A stretch of 64,000 nt of DNA from Bacteroidia bacterium (GTDB taxonomy: Bacteria; Bacteroidota; Bacteroidia; J057), in assembly GCA_030430205.1 (NCBI GenBank), contig JAUIGE010000004.1, forward strand, positions 124,001-188,000, given 5' to 3'. The notes beneath the pieces are model-generated. The model was given only the letters and a program-made list of their open reading frames with translations, did not search any database and had not been told where the DNA came from. Of the stretch, positions 17,432 through 27,180 are shown piece after piece. Made by a program: the position numbers and the translations under genes. Position 1 is the stretch's first letter; each line of letters starts with the position of its first letter.

Positions 17432-18979
17432 TCAAATCCAGGCCAGCCTAATCTTCTTATTTCCGAGGAGTATTTGCTCTTTGCCTTTATTTCTTTGCTC
17501 CTCACCACAATTAAAAACGAGCAAATAGCCCGTATCTTCCTGCTGACTGGTCATATAATCAGCTAATTGCTCCAGGCCTTTGGCGTGGTAAGCCTCGTCG
17601 CGCCAGATTTTCAATTCAACAATAAAACGTTGTTTTCCAAAAACGATCACTACATCGAGCCGCTTTTCTTCAGCGATTTGAACCTCCCGAAAAGTATAAC
17701 CTTTGCCGTTGAGAATGGGGGTTAAGAAAGCCAGAAAAACCAATCGTGCATCCCGTTCGAGAAAAGCTTTGTCTTTTTTTCCTTGCTCTGCCCGCATGAA
17801 TTCCTTGAAGCGGTCTATCACTTTTTCGAGGACTAATTCCCCTTTTTCATTGATATAACTGTCGGAAATGGAACGGATCCTAAGCTGGCTTTCCAATTTG
17901 GAATTGAGGTAATTATAAATGAATTGCTCGTAAATCCGATTATGAATTTGTAGCGTTCCATTCTTTCTGAAAATGCCATATAGAATACCCAACTGCATAG
18001 TGGGGTGGTAATAGTTGTAGGTAAATGGTTGACCTTCCACTAATAACTGATAGCACAAATCATATAATGCTGGGTTGTTTTCCAGTTTTTGGAAGATGTT
18101 ATCAAAATTGGTGTTTTCTTCTTTAAGAATGAGAAAAACGGCCTGTTCCAGGATTTCTTCCGTCCACTCATTTTTGTGGCCGGGCATTTCTTCATCCATA
18201 ATTTGGCAAAGACGACTCACCAGATAGGGATAGCCGGAAGTGTAGAAATAGATGCGCTCAGCGAAAGCAGGAATGTCAATGGATACTTTTTCCGATTCTA
18301 CATAATCCCGCAGCATGCTTTCAATTTCCTTTGGGGAAAATCTCATTTCAACCTTAAATTCGGTTGCAATGTTCCAGGGACTATTGTATTGCGTTTCCGA
18401 ATCCGGGCGAAGCTTTGATTTTAGGTTTTTGATGTCATAAAGACCTGAAAGGATGACACTTGAGAAGGTGGAATTGCGATTTGCTTCCAGAAATTTGGCG
18501 CGAAGCATACCCAGGAAGTCAATAAATAAAAAATGATCTCCGCTTTTATCTACTTCATCTATAAGCAAAACAATTTCTTTTGCCACATGATCGGTCAAGC
18601 GACTAATAAATCTTGAAAGATCACTTAAACCATGTATTTTTTCTTTCTCCTGTAGTACCCAATTGCTTAACTCCCGATGTCTCCCTGCTATTGAATTTCC
18701 AATTAACTCGATGAAACTATCACAAAAATGCCTTTCGCTTTCAAAACTTTCATTTCCCAGGTTTTGGAAAGAAATGAAAATGGCAATTTTTCCTTCAGAT
18801 TCTATTCTATTTTCAAGTATTCCCAGCAATGTCGTCTTCGCGTATTGCCTCGGCCGATGAATTACAAAATAAGCCCCACGGTTAACCATTTTCATGGTTT
18901 GCTCAACCTTCTCTGCCATATCCACCATATAATGGCGGTCTGGAAAACAGGCTCCTGTCGTATTAAATCGTTTTTTCAT
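17432..18979 (-). CDS. AAA-type ATPase with PD-(D/E)XK nuclease-like C-terminus
   Basis: 515 residues of the AAA-ATPase-like family common in Bacteroidota. The Walker A region reads HRPRQYAKTTLL where the family usually has RPRRFGKS, so the glycine before Lys is replaced by Ala. Walker B is LLIDEVDKSG near 140. At the C-terminus RLDVVIVFGKQRFIVELKIW has the D-x(n)-ExK pattern of a PD-(D/E)XK nuclease. The biological role of the family is not settled; many copies per genome and variation suggest defence or selfish DNA links. It lies between two envelope genes, 43 bases after the barrel protein gene, an odd place for such a gene. Confidence 0.75.
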   Translation of the reverse strand: MKKRFNTTGACFPDRHYMVDMAEKVEQTMKMVNRGAYFVIHRPRQYAKTTLLGILENRIESEGKIAIFISFQNLGNESFESERHFCDSFIELIGNSIAGRHRELSNWVLQEKEKIHGLSDLSRFISRLTDHVAKEIVLLIDEVDKSGDHFLFIDFLGMLRAKFLEANRNSTFSSVILSGLYDIKNLKSKLRPDSETQYNSPWNIATEFKVEMRFSPKEIESMLRDYVESEKVSIDIPAFAERIYFYTSGYPYLVSRLCQIMDEEMPGHKNEWTEEILEQAVFLILKEENTNFDNIFQKLENNPALYDLCYQLLVEGQPFTYNYYHPTMQLGILYGIFRKNGTLQIHNRIYEQFIYNYLNSKLESQLRIRSISDSYINEKGELVLEKVIDRFKEFMRAEQGKKDKAFLERDARLVFLAFLTPILNGKGYTFREVQIAEEKRLDVVIVFGKQRFIVELKIWRDEAYHAKGLEQLADYMTSQQEDTGYLLVFNCGEEQRNKGKEQILLGNKKIRLAWI

Positions 18980-19022
18980 GTTTGCCTAAAGATGCATAAA
19001 TAGGATGTGATCTTCATATACC

Positions 19023-19910
19023 TCATATATTATACAAAAGCGAAAACCTCAATCCACTCATCTTGTAATCGATTTTGGGGGCTGCGCGCTCCAGGTCTAT
19101 GTAGCCCTGGGAAAGGATAAAATTTTTGAAAAAACTCAATTCCAGGGAGATGGATTTTTTATTATTGAGGATAAATGAAACTCCCTGCCCAAGGCTGACA
19201 CCGAGTGAATTGAAGTAAGTTTCAATATATCTATCTGAAGGATAGGACCAGCCGTTATCATCGAATAGGGTGTCTGAAACTGAAAACCGCTCCGTGATGG
19301 CCAGCCTGTTGAAGCCTGCTTCGATGGGAATATAAAAGGCTGTATTGCTTTTATGCGCATCGTATTGGTAGATATACCTTAATCCCAGATTGAAATAATT
19401 TTCGCCTTCCAGGGCAAAAGCAAATTCCGCGTTTAGCCCGATGAAGTTTTGCTTGTTGAGGTATTTACCTGCACCAAACTTGAAACTCATGGGAAAGTAG
19501 AGTTCGCTATAGATACCATTTAAATAATAGTCGTCTGGTTTCAAGTTATGAGCCAGAAATAAATATGCAGCACTAAATCCCACACTCAATTCCATTTCAG
19601 TCTCTTTCCGTGGCCTGATAACGCGATTTGCCTTTGCCCTTCCTTTTACAGCGAAAACCTTATCCTCAATAAAGTAGTCATAATCCTCGCGGGAAAGCGA
19701 GTACACCCTGCCTTTTGTATCCCTGAAAGTGAGGTCTCCATCCCTTTCCTCAAAAACCAATATTTCGCCTTTCAACATCCCTCCCTTTTTGAGGTAGACA
19801 ACATCGTAGGTTGTGTCAGCTTCCTGGGCAGAAAGTGATAGGTTTCCCAGAAAAAGGAAAGAGAAAAGAAGAAAAAGGGGGAGGGAATGTAGCAGCGAAA
19901 AAATCCTCAT
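19023..19910 (-). CDS. Signal-peptide envelope protein, likely outer-membrane barrel
   Basis: 295 residues. The signal peptide (LPLFLLFSFLFLGNLSLSAQ) is followed by a short domain with VVYLKKGGMLKGEIL and YSLSREDYDYFIEDKV, which looks like the small beta domain found before barrels in Bacteroidota. From ~100 the chain alternates as in a beta barrel (NLGLRYIYQYD, FYIPIEAGFNRL, SISLELSFFKNFIL) and ends in an aromatic-rich strand, LRFSLLYNI. It starts 21 bases after the CotH copy 2 stop, so it is probably in the same transcript. Function unknown. Confidence 0.7.
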   Translation of the reverse strand: MRIFSLLHSLPLFLLFSFLFLGNLSLSAQEADTTYDVVYLKKGGMLKGEILVFEERDGDLTFRDTKGRVYSLSREDYDYFIEDKVFAVKGRAKANRVIRPRKETEMELSVGFSAAYLFLAHNLKPDDYYLNGIYSELYFPMSFKFGAGKYLNKQNFIGLNAEFAFALEGENYFNLGLRYIYQYDAHKSNTAFYIPIEAGFNRLAITERFSVSDTLFDDNGWSYPSDRYIETYFNSLGVSLGQGVSFILNNKKSISLELSFFKNFILSQGYIDLERAAPKIDYKMSGLRFSLLYNI

Positions 19911-19931
19911 GGGTGGGGTTTGCTTTGTATG

Positions 19932-22535
19932 TTAAAAGTGATTTTCAAAAGAGGGATAAATATACAATTTCTCAAATACCTTTTCGGTTTCGCCTTTTTG
20001 GGCGATATCGTCGAGGATCAACTCTGAACCTTTTTCAATCAAAAAGGGTGTTTCAATGCCTGCTTGCACCAGGCGTGCCGTCACAATCTTCCCCCCGCCA
20101 AATTCAGATTTCTTCTGATATGCCGCCAGACCGTAGGTGCCTAGCTGATGCTGGATGCGAAATATTTCCACCACAGATCGGTCTTTGGCGGCTACGCCCA
20201 GCCAGACATTTTCCATGTTCAGTTTTTCGCCTGTCACGCGGCTGTCCTCGCCAGCACTTAGGCCTTTGTCGCCGATATCCTGCATGCGCAAGTCTTTAAA
20301 CGCTACTACACTGCCTGATAAGTCGAGCGCATCATTTTGGCAAGCGAAAAAATGACTGTTTCCCACAAATCCTTTCCCGAAGTCTATATCGAGGCCATCG
20401 GAGCTGCAATCTGTAAAAGAAAGTATGTCCAGTTCAAAGGTCGAACGCACGATATTCAGGGCATCTTCGGCCCGGATGTGGACGAAATGGCAGTTGTGCA
20501 TACGGATCTGAGAATCGTAGATCGTCACGGCCCCCGTGAGCGCCCATCCCTCCCGCGCTGGCGCGCGCAGCTTCTCAAAGCGCATGCTTTGAAGAGTCGA
20601 CAGCTCGCCCGGATGATGCAGGTAGAGGCCCTGCCCCGTGCTATCTGAACTGAAAAACCTGATAGGTTGGGAGGCATCTGAAAAGCAGTTGAAAGGAGAT
20701 TCACTCCACACATAAGCAGCGCGCTGCAGATCCAGTTCGAAGCCTGCTTCGACTACTACCCCAAAACCTTTGGGGATATGCAGCGGTTCGGAAATGTGCC
20801 ATTTTCCGCTTTTCAGAAGGATGATTTTTTGCACATCATCTACTGCCAATCCTTCAAACCAGCGAAAAGAGGCCTGCGGAAGTTGCGCCAAAAGCACTTT
20901 TTGAAAAGAGGGGCGAGGACTCACCTTATGGCTTCGGATGCTATCTGTACCGGGAATCATCCAGCTGATTTCCAACTGCTCCAGCATGCTATCTGGCTGG
21001 CTAAAAGGAAATGAAATCTGCCGAAATGTCACCTGCTCCCAACGACTCCGTCCCGCCACTCTCGCTCTCACACTCTCTCTCCGCCACTCCGCCTCTCCGT
21101 TCATCCCCAAAATCTCCACAGGCAAAGCCTGGCGATTTCCCACTTCCAGCGTCAAAACGCCATTTTTCAGTTCAAGCACATGCGCTTTTAATGTCTGATG
21201 GGGATAGAGCCATTGGCGAATATACTGTTGATTATTTTTCAATATCTCCCAGGAAAAGTTTGCCAAAGGAAACTCTTCGGCAAGCAATTGTAGCTTTTTG
21301 TCTATTTCTCCATCCATGGAAGCGACCAGGCTATCGAGGTAGGCTGTCTGCGAAAAACGGCTGAGTTCATGGAGGTAGCGATCAAAAAAGAGGCTATCCT
21401 GAAATAATTGTTGCAGAAAAAGCACCCGTCCTCCTCCTGTCCAGTAGGTGTCATCTTTTTCGGAAAGGGCGCAGGAAAGGGCCTCCAGATTTGTCATGGC
21501 ACCTGCGTCATAGGGGATGGGATGCAGGCGTTGGTCCAGGGGATTGAGGTAAAAGCGAAATTGGTTGCTATGCAGTGCATGAGCCACGCCAAAGAGATCC
21601 GCCAGGGCCACAAATCGCGCCATTTCTTCCAGATCAAAGACTTCTGAAGTCTTCAGAAAGCCGCTTCGAAAGCCTTCCAGCAGGCTTTTTGCCAGTTCCA
21701 TTTGTTTTCTCCGACTGCTGTCTGATTCCGTTTGGCCGGACTGAAAGCTGTCCAAATCCAGCGTCAGATAATGCCCGAAGCCCGGAAGCGGGCGATTCAG
21801 GAAAGCCCGTCTTTCCTGCCAAAATGCATCTTCATTGAATTTGAGGATAATGCCTTCGCGCTGCTGGTTGTGCTCCAGTAAGCGTTTTTCAAAACCTTCT
21901 TCCAGCAGATAAAGACCTTTGGCGTCGCCATTGAGCTGGAGGGGGATGAAATGATGGCGCAGGGTAATTAATTTTTCGCGATGAGCAGCTTTTTGGAAAA
22001 GCCAATCTCCGAGGTAATCCCTCGTTTGAGGATGCTGGAGGGAGAACAGCTTCATGCCGAGAAGCGTTTGATCGCCTGTTAGTTTGACGCGAAAAGACCA
22101 CTTTTCGCCGCGCAGATGGTCGAGCAAATCGCCTTTCAGGCGCACTTTTGCTGGAAAGAGTTTTCCTTCATAGCTGATTTCGGCTTTTACCCAATCGTCT
22201 TCCGATTGGATGAGGAAACCTACCCGCAGCGCCTCGGCGCGCTTCTGCTGCAATTGTGCCAGGGCCTGATGGCCCAGGCGCACATCCATGGGCGGAAAAT
22301 CCGCCATCTTGCCCAGGATGCTGTTTCGCTCCATGCGAAAGCGGTGCGGAAGGACTTCGGTGACGAAGGGCTTGGGGCTATTGAGCCCATAGTGCCGGGC
22401 GAGGAGGATGCCTCGCTCCATGCCCGCCCAAAAGGCGGCTCCGATCACCAAAAACAATGCTGTTGTAAACAGAAAAGCCCGCAGCCAACGGCTGCGGGGT
22501 ATAAGATGTTGAAAGCTATGTTTTTTGAGAAACAT
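19932..22535 (-). CDS. CotH kinase / beta-helix membrane-anchored protein (copy 2)
   Basis: 867 residues, the same layout as the gene at 14927: an anchor (AFLFTTALFLVIGAAFWAG), KVRLKGDLLDHLRGEKWSFR, HPIPYDAGAM as the active-site Asp motif, then a beta helix with SSDGLDIDF, QNDALDLSGS, GDKGLSAGEDS and AAYQKKSEFG. Copy 1 has Asn-Ala-Gly-His after the Asp and copy 2 Ala-Gly-Ala-Met, so their active sites may differ. The pair looks like an old duplication. Probably the first gene of an operon running 22535 to 14927. The substrate is unknown. Confidence 0.82.
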   Translation of the reverse strand: MFLKKHSFQHLIPRSRWLRAFLFTTALFLVIGAAFWAGMERGILLARHYGLNSPKPFVTEVLPHRFRMERNSILGKMADFPPMDVRLGHQALAQLQQKRAEALRVGFLIQSEDDWVKAEISYEGKLFPAKVRLKGDLLDHLRGEKWSFRVKLTGDQTLLGMKLFSLQHPQTRDYLGDWLFQKAAHREKLITLRHHFIPLQLNGDAKGLYLLEEGFEKRLLEHNQQREGIILKFNEDAFWQERRAFLNRPLPGFGHYLTLDLDSFQSGQTESDSSRRKQMELAKSLLEGFRSGFLKTSEVFDLEEMARFVALADLFGVAHALHSNQFRFYLNPLDQRLHPIPYDAGAMTNLEALSCALSEKDDTYWTGGGRVLFLQQLFQDSLFFDRYLHELSRFSQTAYLDSLVASMDGEIDKKLQLLAEEFPLANFSWEILKNNQQYIRQWLYPHQTLKAHVLELKNGVLTLEVGNRQALPVEILGMNGEAEWRRESVRARVAGRSRWEQVTFRQISFPFSQPDSMLEQLEISWMIPGTDSIRSHKVSPRPSFQKVLLAQLPQASFRWFEGLAVDDVQKIILLKSGKWHISEPLHIPKGFGVVVEAGFELDLQRAAYVWSESPFNCFSDASQPIRFFSSDSTGQGLYLHHPGELSTLQSMRFEKLRAPAREGWALTGAVTIYDSQIRMHNCHFVHIRAEDALNIVRSTFELDILSFTDCSSDGLDIDFGKGFVGNSHFFACQNDALDLSGSVVAFKDLRMQDIGDKGLSAGEDSRVTGEKLNMENVWLGVAAKDRSVVEIFRIQHQLGTYGLAAYQKKSEFGGGKIVTARLVQAGIETPFLIEKGSELILDDIAQKGETEKVFEKLYIYPSFENHF

Positions 22536-22617
22536 GACCGCAAGTTCGGAAAAATATTAGGTTTTCAGGCCCTATTCTCCTCACACTCACACCCACTCTC
22601 ACACTATCTTCCTTCCA

Positions 22618-22998
22618 TCAGGGTCTGATCTCAAACTTAAAAGGGATATGTACCCAGGCTTCGACAGGGCGGCCATCGTATTGAGCAGGCTCAAACTTCA
22701 ACTCCGATAAGTGGTTTTCAGCATAGCTTGCCAGGGCAGGATTGGAGGCTTCGCTCACATAATGGCAGCGGTATTGGCCTTTTTCATCCACAAAGACACG
22801 GAATACAACCCGGCCCTCAATGTTATTGACAATGGCTTCAACGGGGTATTCTATCTGCCTGACGACCTCATTCAGATTTACAGGTATAGGATTCGCTTTT
22901 GAAAGCGTTGTGGGAGTTTGGGCCATAGCTGTAGCGGCCGCGGTTACGAATAGGATTGTTAGGATGATTGATTTCATGATTTTCATAACTTCTTTCAT
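22618..22998 (-). CDS. TonB C-terminal domain protein, secreted
   Basis: About 126 residues from ATG at 22998; a second ATG at 22977 would give 119 residues and an equally good signal peptide (MKSIILTILFVTAAATAMAQ). The mature part is a stand-alone TonB C-terminal fold: YPVEAIVNNIEGRVVFRVFVDEKG followed by LKFEPAQYDGRPVEAWVHIPFKFEI. It lacks the membrane anchor and proline-rich arm of a full TonB, so it is a periplasmic TonB_C-like protein and not an energy transducer. The longer frame upstream to 23103 is not supported. Confidence 0.75.
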   Translation of the reverse strand: MKEVMKIMKSIILTILFVTAAATAMAQTPTTLSKANPIPVNLNEVVRQIEYPVEAIVNNIEGRVVFRVFVDEKGQYRCHYVSEASNPALASYAENHLSELKFEPAQYDGRPVEAWVHIPFKFEIRP

Positions 22999-23540
22999 TA
23001 AAATGGTTTGGCGTTTAAATTCTATCGAATGAATAAGGTACCCGTACTCTGTACTTGTACTTTCTATGCTGCCCTGGCGGTGCCGAACAGGCCACTGGAT
23101 CAAAATCGGCTGGTATGTTTTGCTTAGCGTCCTTTCGTTTATGTGTTTTTAGAGATCGCTAAGTATTTCGATGCAAATGTTGAGGATTATTCGATAATAA
23201 CAAAATAAAATTGAAAAATTATTAATAAAATAGCGTAAACGTTTTCGTATTGTCAATATAAAGTCTGCTTGTACGGGAAATACGATAGAGATGAAATAAG
23301 GTTTTTTACCCTCTGATGGGGCCTTCACTATCAACAACTTATACATATAGTATTATGTCGATTTTATGGGAGATCGTGTGAAAAAGATTATTTTTTTCAA
23401 ATCTCCCCACTTTCCCTAATTTACAGCCGCAACAAAAAAGAAGAAGTTTCGGGTTCCGGGTTCCGGGTTTCGGGTTTCAGGTTCCTGGTTCATCTTTTCA
23501 TCTGCACATTAGCAAATCTGCAAATCAGCACATTAACAAC
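22999..23540. other. Non-coding stretch between divergent genes
   Basis: About 540 bases without a credible gene. The part 23150-23400 is AT-rich. From 23446 to 23491 lies a CCCGAAA-family tract written as TTTCGGGTTCCGGG units, and at 23501-23537 a GCAAATCTGCAAAT tract of the GCAGAT family, ending three bases before the fhs ATG. I see no riboswitch, and no promoter matching the full consensus for either flanking gene. Confidence 0.6.
23446..23491. repeat. CCCGAAA-family tract (degenerate)
   Basis: Five units read on the plus strand as GGGTTCC or GGGTTTC. This copy is more diverged than the arrays at 3881 and 32044. Confidence 0.7.
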
Positions 23541-25232
23541 ATGGCCACTAGCAACAACCCCATCGGATCAGATCTTGAAATCGCCCAGGCGGCGAAGATT
23601 CGTCACATCAGCACCATCGCCGATAAGATCGGTATAGACGAGAGCCAGCTTGAAATGTACGGCAAGTACAAAGCAAAGCTGCCGCTTTCTATAATTGACC
23701 CAGAAAAAATCAAGCAAAATAAGCTGATTCTGGTCACGGCGATGACCCCTACGCCTGCCGGCGAAGGCAAGACAACTACCTCTATCGGCCTTACTGAAGG
23801 CCTCAACAGGATCGGCAAGCAGGCACTTGTGGTGCTGCGTGAACCTTCTCTCGGTCCCGTTTTCGGGATCAAAGGCGGCGCCGCAGGCGGCGGGTACAGC
23901 CAGGTCATTCCTATGGAAGACATCAACCTGCACTTTACAGGGGATTTTTCGGCTATCGAAAAAGCCAACAACCTGCTCGCTGCTTTGATTGACAACAATC
24001 TCCAGAACACAAAATTTAGCCTCGGGCTGGATGCGCGCACCATTTCATGGAAGCGTGTGATGGACATGAATGATCGCGCTTTGCGCGATATCGTGATCGG
24101 CCTGGGTGGCAAAAGCGGGGGCGTACCCCGTCAGGATGGATTTAACATCACTGCTGCCTCTGAAATCATGGCTATACTCTGTCTGGCGGAGGGTTTCAGT
24201 GACCTGAAAGAGAAGATCGGTAATATCTATGTCGGTGACACTTCCGACCGCAAGGCGATCTACGCCCGTGATCTCAAGGCCCCCGGGCCGATGGCCGTTT
24301 TGCTCAAGGATGCCATCAAACCCAACCTTGTCCAGACCCTCGAAGGCAATGCCGCCATCATCCATGGAGGACCTTTCGCCAATATTGCCCAGGGAACCAA
24401 TTCGGTCGTTGCCACCAAAATGGGGCTTTCCCTCTCGGACTATGTAGTCACAGAAGCAGGCTTTGGCGCCGATCTCGGCGCTGAAAAATTCCTCAATATC
24501 AAATGTGGTTATTCAGGCCTCTCGCCAGAGGCGGTCGTTATCGTGGCCACAGTAAGGGCCTTGAAATACCATGGCGGATTGCCATTGGCGGACCTGAAAA
24601 ATACAGACCTGCCAGCACTCAAAAAAGGGCTGGCCAACCTTGAAAAACATATTGAGAATATACAAAGCTTTGGTTTACAGCCTGTTGTAGCCATAAATAA
24701 ATTTTATAGCGATACAGAAGAAGAGATCAAAGCGGTACATGAAAAATGTGCCAGCCTGGGTGTAGGTTCAGCGACTTGTGAAGGATGGGAAAAAGGCGGC
24801 GAAGGCATGACTGAACTCGCACAGCGAGTAGTCGAAGCTGCCGAAGCCAGCAAAGGACGCTATAAGCCAACCTACGATTGGAAGAGCAGCGTAGAGGAAA
24901 AAATAACGGCTATTGCTACGAAGATATACGGGGCAAGCTCCGTGGTCTTCCAGCCCAAAGCGAAGCTTAACCTCAAGCGCATCGAGCGCCTGGGATTGGA
25001 CCACTTACCCATTTGCATGGCCAAAACCCAAAACTCCTTCTCCGATAACCCCAAAGCTTTGGGAAGACCTGAAGGATTTGAACTCGTCGTACGAGAGATT
25101 GAGATCGCCGCAGGCGCGGGCTTCCTGATTCCGATCACTGGCGTCATGATGCGCATGCCCGGCCTGCCTTCTGTTCCTGCCTCCGAAGGCATGGACATAG
25201 ATGAAAGCGGACGGATCATCGGTCTTTCATAA
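23541..25232 (+). CDS. fhs: Formate--tetrahydrofolate ligase
   Basis: 563 residues, the normal length. It joins formate to tetrahydrofolate using ATP, giving 10-formyl-THF in the cytoplasm. TPTPAGEGKTTT at ~70-81 is the nucleotide-binding loop; LREPSLGPVFGIKGGAAGGG, the run through FTGDFSAIEKANNLL, and EAGFGADLGAEKF are family signatures. With the FTCD gene at 51873 and purine enzymes elsewhere in the window it belongs to one-carbon metabolism, but it is transcribed alone. The 5' leader holds two repeat tracts. Confidence 0.97.
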   Translation: MATSNNPIGSDLEIAQAAKIRHISTIADKIGIDESQLEMYGKYKAKLPLSIIDPEKIKQNKLILVTAMTPTPAGEGKTTTSIGLTEGLNRIGKQALVVLREPSLGPVFGIKGGAAGGGYSQVIPMEDINLHFTGDFSAIEKANNLLAALIDNNLQNTKFSLGLDARTISWKRVMDMNDRALRDIVIGLGGKSGGVPRQDGFNITAASEIMAILCLAEGFSDLKEKIGNIYVGDTSDRKAIYARDLKAPGPMAVLLKDAIKPNLVQTLEGNAAIIHGGPFANIAQGTNSVVATKMGLSLSDYVVTEAGFGADLGAEKFLNIKCGYSGLSPEAVVIVATVRALKYHGGLPLADLKNTDLPALKKGLANLEKHIENIQSFGLQPVVAINKFYSDTEEEIKAVHEKCASLGVGSATCEGWEKGGEGMTELAQRVVEAAEASKGRYKPTYDWKSSVEEKITAIATKIYGASSVVFQPKAKLNLKRIERLGLDHLPICMAKTQNSFSDNPKALGRPEGFELVVREIEIAAGAGFLIPITGVMMRMPGLPSVPASEGMDIDESGRIIGLS

Positions 25233-25343
25233 AGAAATAAAGAAGAAGCAAGAAGGAAAAACAAATAGCACAGGCTCATTTCTTTCTTGTTTCTTTCCCA
25301 TTTAAAGAATATTTTCAGGGAGAACAATTATTTCTCTCCGGCA

Positions 25344-25988
25344 ATGAAACGATTCTATACTCTCATACTGTGTGTGATTCTGCTGCTAAGCATGAGTCGT
25401 TCGCAGGACTTGCAACCCAAGGGTATCATGCAAGTCTCCCTTTCCGCAGATTTTAGCGCATACTTCCAGGCCCTGGAGGAGCAAAATTTCGATTTGGCAT
25501 TGGATTTTGTTTTTCCTGCATTATTTGACCTGATACCTCGTGACTTCATGGAAGAATCCCTGGAAAATGAAGCGACCGATGGCGAAAACGAGATCAGAAT
25601 CAAACATGCCAAAATCTTACCTGTATCTGAAATCATTGAGGACGAAAAGAATTATTATGCCCTGGTAAGTTATTCTTATGTCATGGAAATCCAGGAAGGA
25701 GAAAGTGGAAGTGGTTCTTTCGATGCGCTGGAAGAGGAAGATGGAGAAGAATGGGAATCCGATGGCCTGGATGTGGATGATTTCAGGCGAAAATATGGCG
25801 TGAGAAATGTTCAGTATGACCCAGCCAAAAAGATCATCAAAGTGAAAAGAGAAGGCAAACTCATCGCTATCCAAAGCAAAGATGAGTTTGAGGATGATGG
25901 CTGGAAGTTTATCGAACTCAAAGAAGACATGAAACCGATGGTTGACCAACTCATCCCTTCAGGTATATTAACCCGCCTCAAAAGTTAA
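25344..25988 (+). CDS. Secreted protein of unknown function
   Basis: 214 residues from ATG 25344, chosen because it gives a clean signal peptide (MKRFYTLILCVILLLSMSRS); the frame runs open upstream to 25287 without adding sense. The mature part has FQALEEQNFDLALDFVFPALFDLIP, reading like a short protein-turnover or NTF2/DUF-like helix-strand fold, then an acidic insert (EEEDGEEWESDGLDVDDF) and a C-terminal region with EFEDDGWKFIEL. I do not recognise a named family. The fhs gene ends 111 bases upstream. Confidence 0.6.
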   Translation: MKRFYTLILCVILLLSMSRSQDLQPKGIMQVSLSADFSAYFQALEEQNFDLALDFVFPALFDLIPRDFMEESLENEATDGENEIRIKHAKILPVSEIIEDEKNYYALVSYSYVMEIQEGESGSGSFDALEEEDGEEWESDGLDVDDFRRKYGVRNVQYDPAKKIIKVKREGKLIAIQSKDEFEDDGWKFIELKEDMKPMVDQLIPSGILTRLKS

Positions 25989-26019
25989 CCCCGCCCCCTT
26001 TTTATGCCCCAACTAAAAA

Positions 26020-26045
26020 GGGTGTAAGCCTCACGGCTCACACCC
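26020..26045 (+). terminator. Hairpin after the secreted protein gene
   Basis: GGGTGTAAGCC and GGCTCACACCC pair over 11 positions with one G-T, around a TCAC loop. There is no T run, so termination is less sure. It lies 32 bases after the stop at 25988. Confidence 0.45.
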
Positions 26046-26210
26046 TCATGTCCCTGATAGTTAGGGAACTAAAACACTGTGCCAAATCTTTACGCAATCA
26101 GCATCAGTTGGCCTATGCCTAATTCTTGGTGGGGAAGTGATATGTTAAATAAGGGAAGAGGTAGCCGATTTACAATTACATTTTGGGGATGGCTGCTGCA
26201 TAAAAAAAAC

Positions 26211-26234
26211 CCCTTCGACTCAAAAATCGAAGGG
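26211..26234 (-). terminator. Rho-independent terminator of the secreted protein at 26263
   Basis: CCCTTCGA and TCGAAGGG pair around an 8-base loop. Read on the minus strand the stem is followed by GTTTTTTTT, the classical arrangement, 29 bases after that gene's stop. Confidence 0.8.
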
Positions 26235-26262
26235 ATCTTAAAGAGGAAAAAAGAGGAGGAAG

Positions 26263-27180
26263 TTAATTCTTAATCAGGCGGCGTAGGTGCTGTTGGCCCT
26301 GGGTCTGGATAAGCAGGAAGTAAATTCCTGGAGAAAGCTGGCTACCCAGTCTGCCAACTTCCTGGTAGCCTTTATGCAAAGGCTTGAGAAGTTGCTGCTC
26401 AAGCTTACGGCCCGTGCCGTCATAGAGCGTGATATGTACAGGCGATGCCTGCTCCAGGTACAGCCGCAGGCTGAAATATTCCTCAAAAGGATTGGGAGCA
26501 AGTTCTATCTGGCTGATTTCAGCCTTGTGTAGGCGAAGGGGTTCCTGACAACCATCGGGATTGTCCCAGGGTTCCCATAGGTAATTTCCGTTTCCTATCT
26601 CCAGGAGGACAGCATCCAACCATTCCTGGGAACCAACTGGTATCGGCGGCATATTATTAGGGGTATTGACTATCTCTATAGCTGCACAGAGCTCATCAAA
26701 ATGTGTGTACATACACAGATCTGAGAAAAACAGGAACTCTGGATTCCCTCCGGGAGGGGGATTGTTGCAGTCTCCGGGCATACGATAGATGATATCAATC
26801 GTGACGACTATCCCTCCGTCTACCATGCCCACAGGTTCGCTTTCGTTCCCTTTTGAGCAAATGGTGCTTACTGTAAAAATCTCAAACTCTGTTTGAGAAG
26901 GCTTGCTAAAACTCACAGAGTTTGTAGATACAACCGTGGAAATGGTTCCCGAGGGCGTAAAATAGCTCACCCGATACCCTCTGGCACCGAATACGGTTTG
27001 CCAGGAATAATAAACATGGGCGACGGTGCTGCTATCTTGTTTTAAGCCCATTGGGGCAGGGCAGCTTTGGGCCTGGAGGAAGGCTGCAGATGTGGAAAAA
27101 ATGAACAGACATAGGATGAACTGTCGTATTTTTCGACGAAAATTAGTTAATATTGACATAGGCACGTGTTTTAATTCCAT
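26263..27180 (-). CDS. Secreted protein with fibronectin III-like and type IX sorting domains
   Basis: 305 residues; ATG at 27159 is an alternative start. A signal peptide (FILCLFIFSTSAAFLQA) is followed by a fibronectin type III-like domain (~40-120: HVYYSWQTVFGARGYRVSYF) and a Cys-containing middle region. The last ~75 residues begin with IELAPNPFEEYFSLRL and end in RLIKN, a type A sorting domain for type IX secretion. It should be found outside the outer membrane. Function unknown. Single gene with a good terminator. Confidence 0.8.
   Translation of the reverse strand: MELKHVPMSILTNFRRKIRQFILCLFIFSTSAAFLQAQSCPAPMGLKQDSSTVAHVYYSWQTVFGARGYRVSYFTPSGTISTVVSTNSVSFSKPSQTEFEIFTVSTICSKGNESEPVGMVDGGIVVTIDIIYRMPGDCNNPPPGGNPEFLFFSDLCMYTHFDELCAAIEIVNTPNNMPPIPVGSQEWLDAVLLEIGNGNYLWEPWDNPDGCQEPLRLHKAEISQIELAPNPFEEYFSLRLYLEQASPVHITLYDGTGRKLEQQLLKPLHKGYQEVGRLGSQLSPGIYFLLIQTQGQQHLRRLIKN

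Noticed and set aside
23149..23346. 65-residue minus-strand ORF in the AT-rich gap
   Set aside because: No family, start site or conserved look; AT-rich gaps give such ORFs by chance.
26079..26273. 64-residue ORF between two secreted protein genes
   Set aside because: It runs through a terminator and has no protein-like composition.
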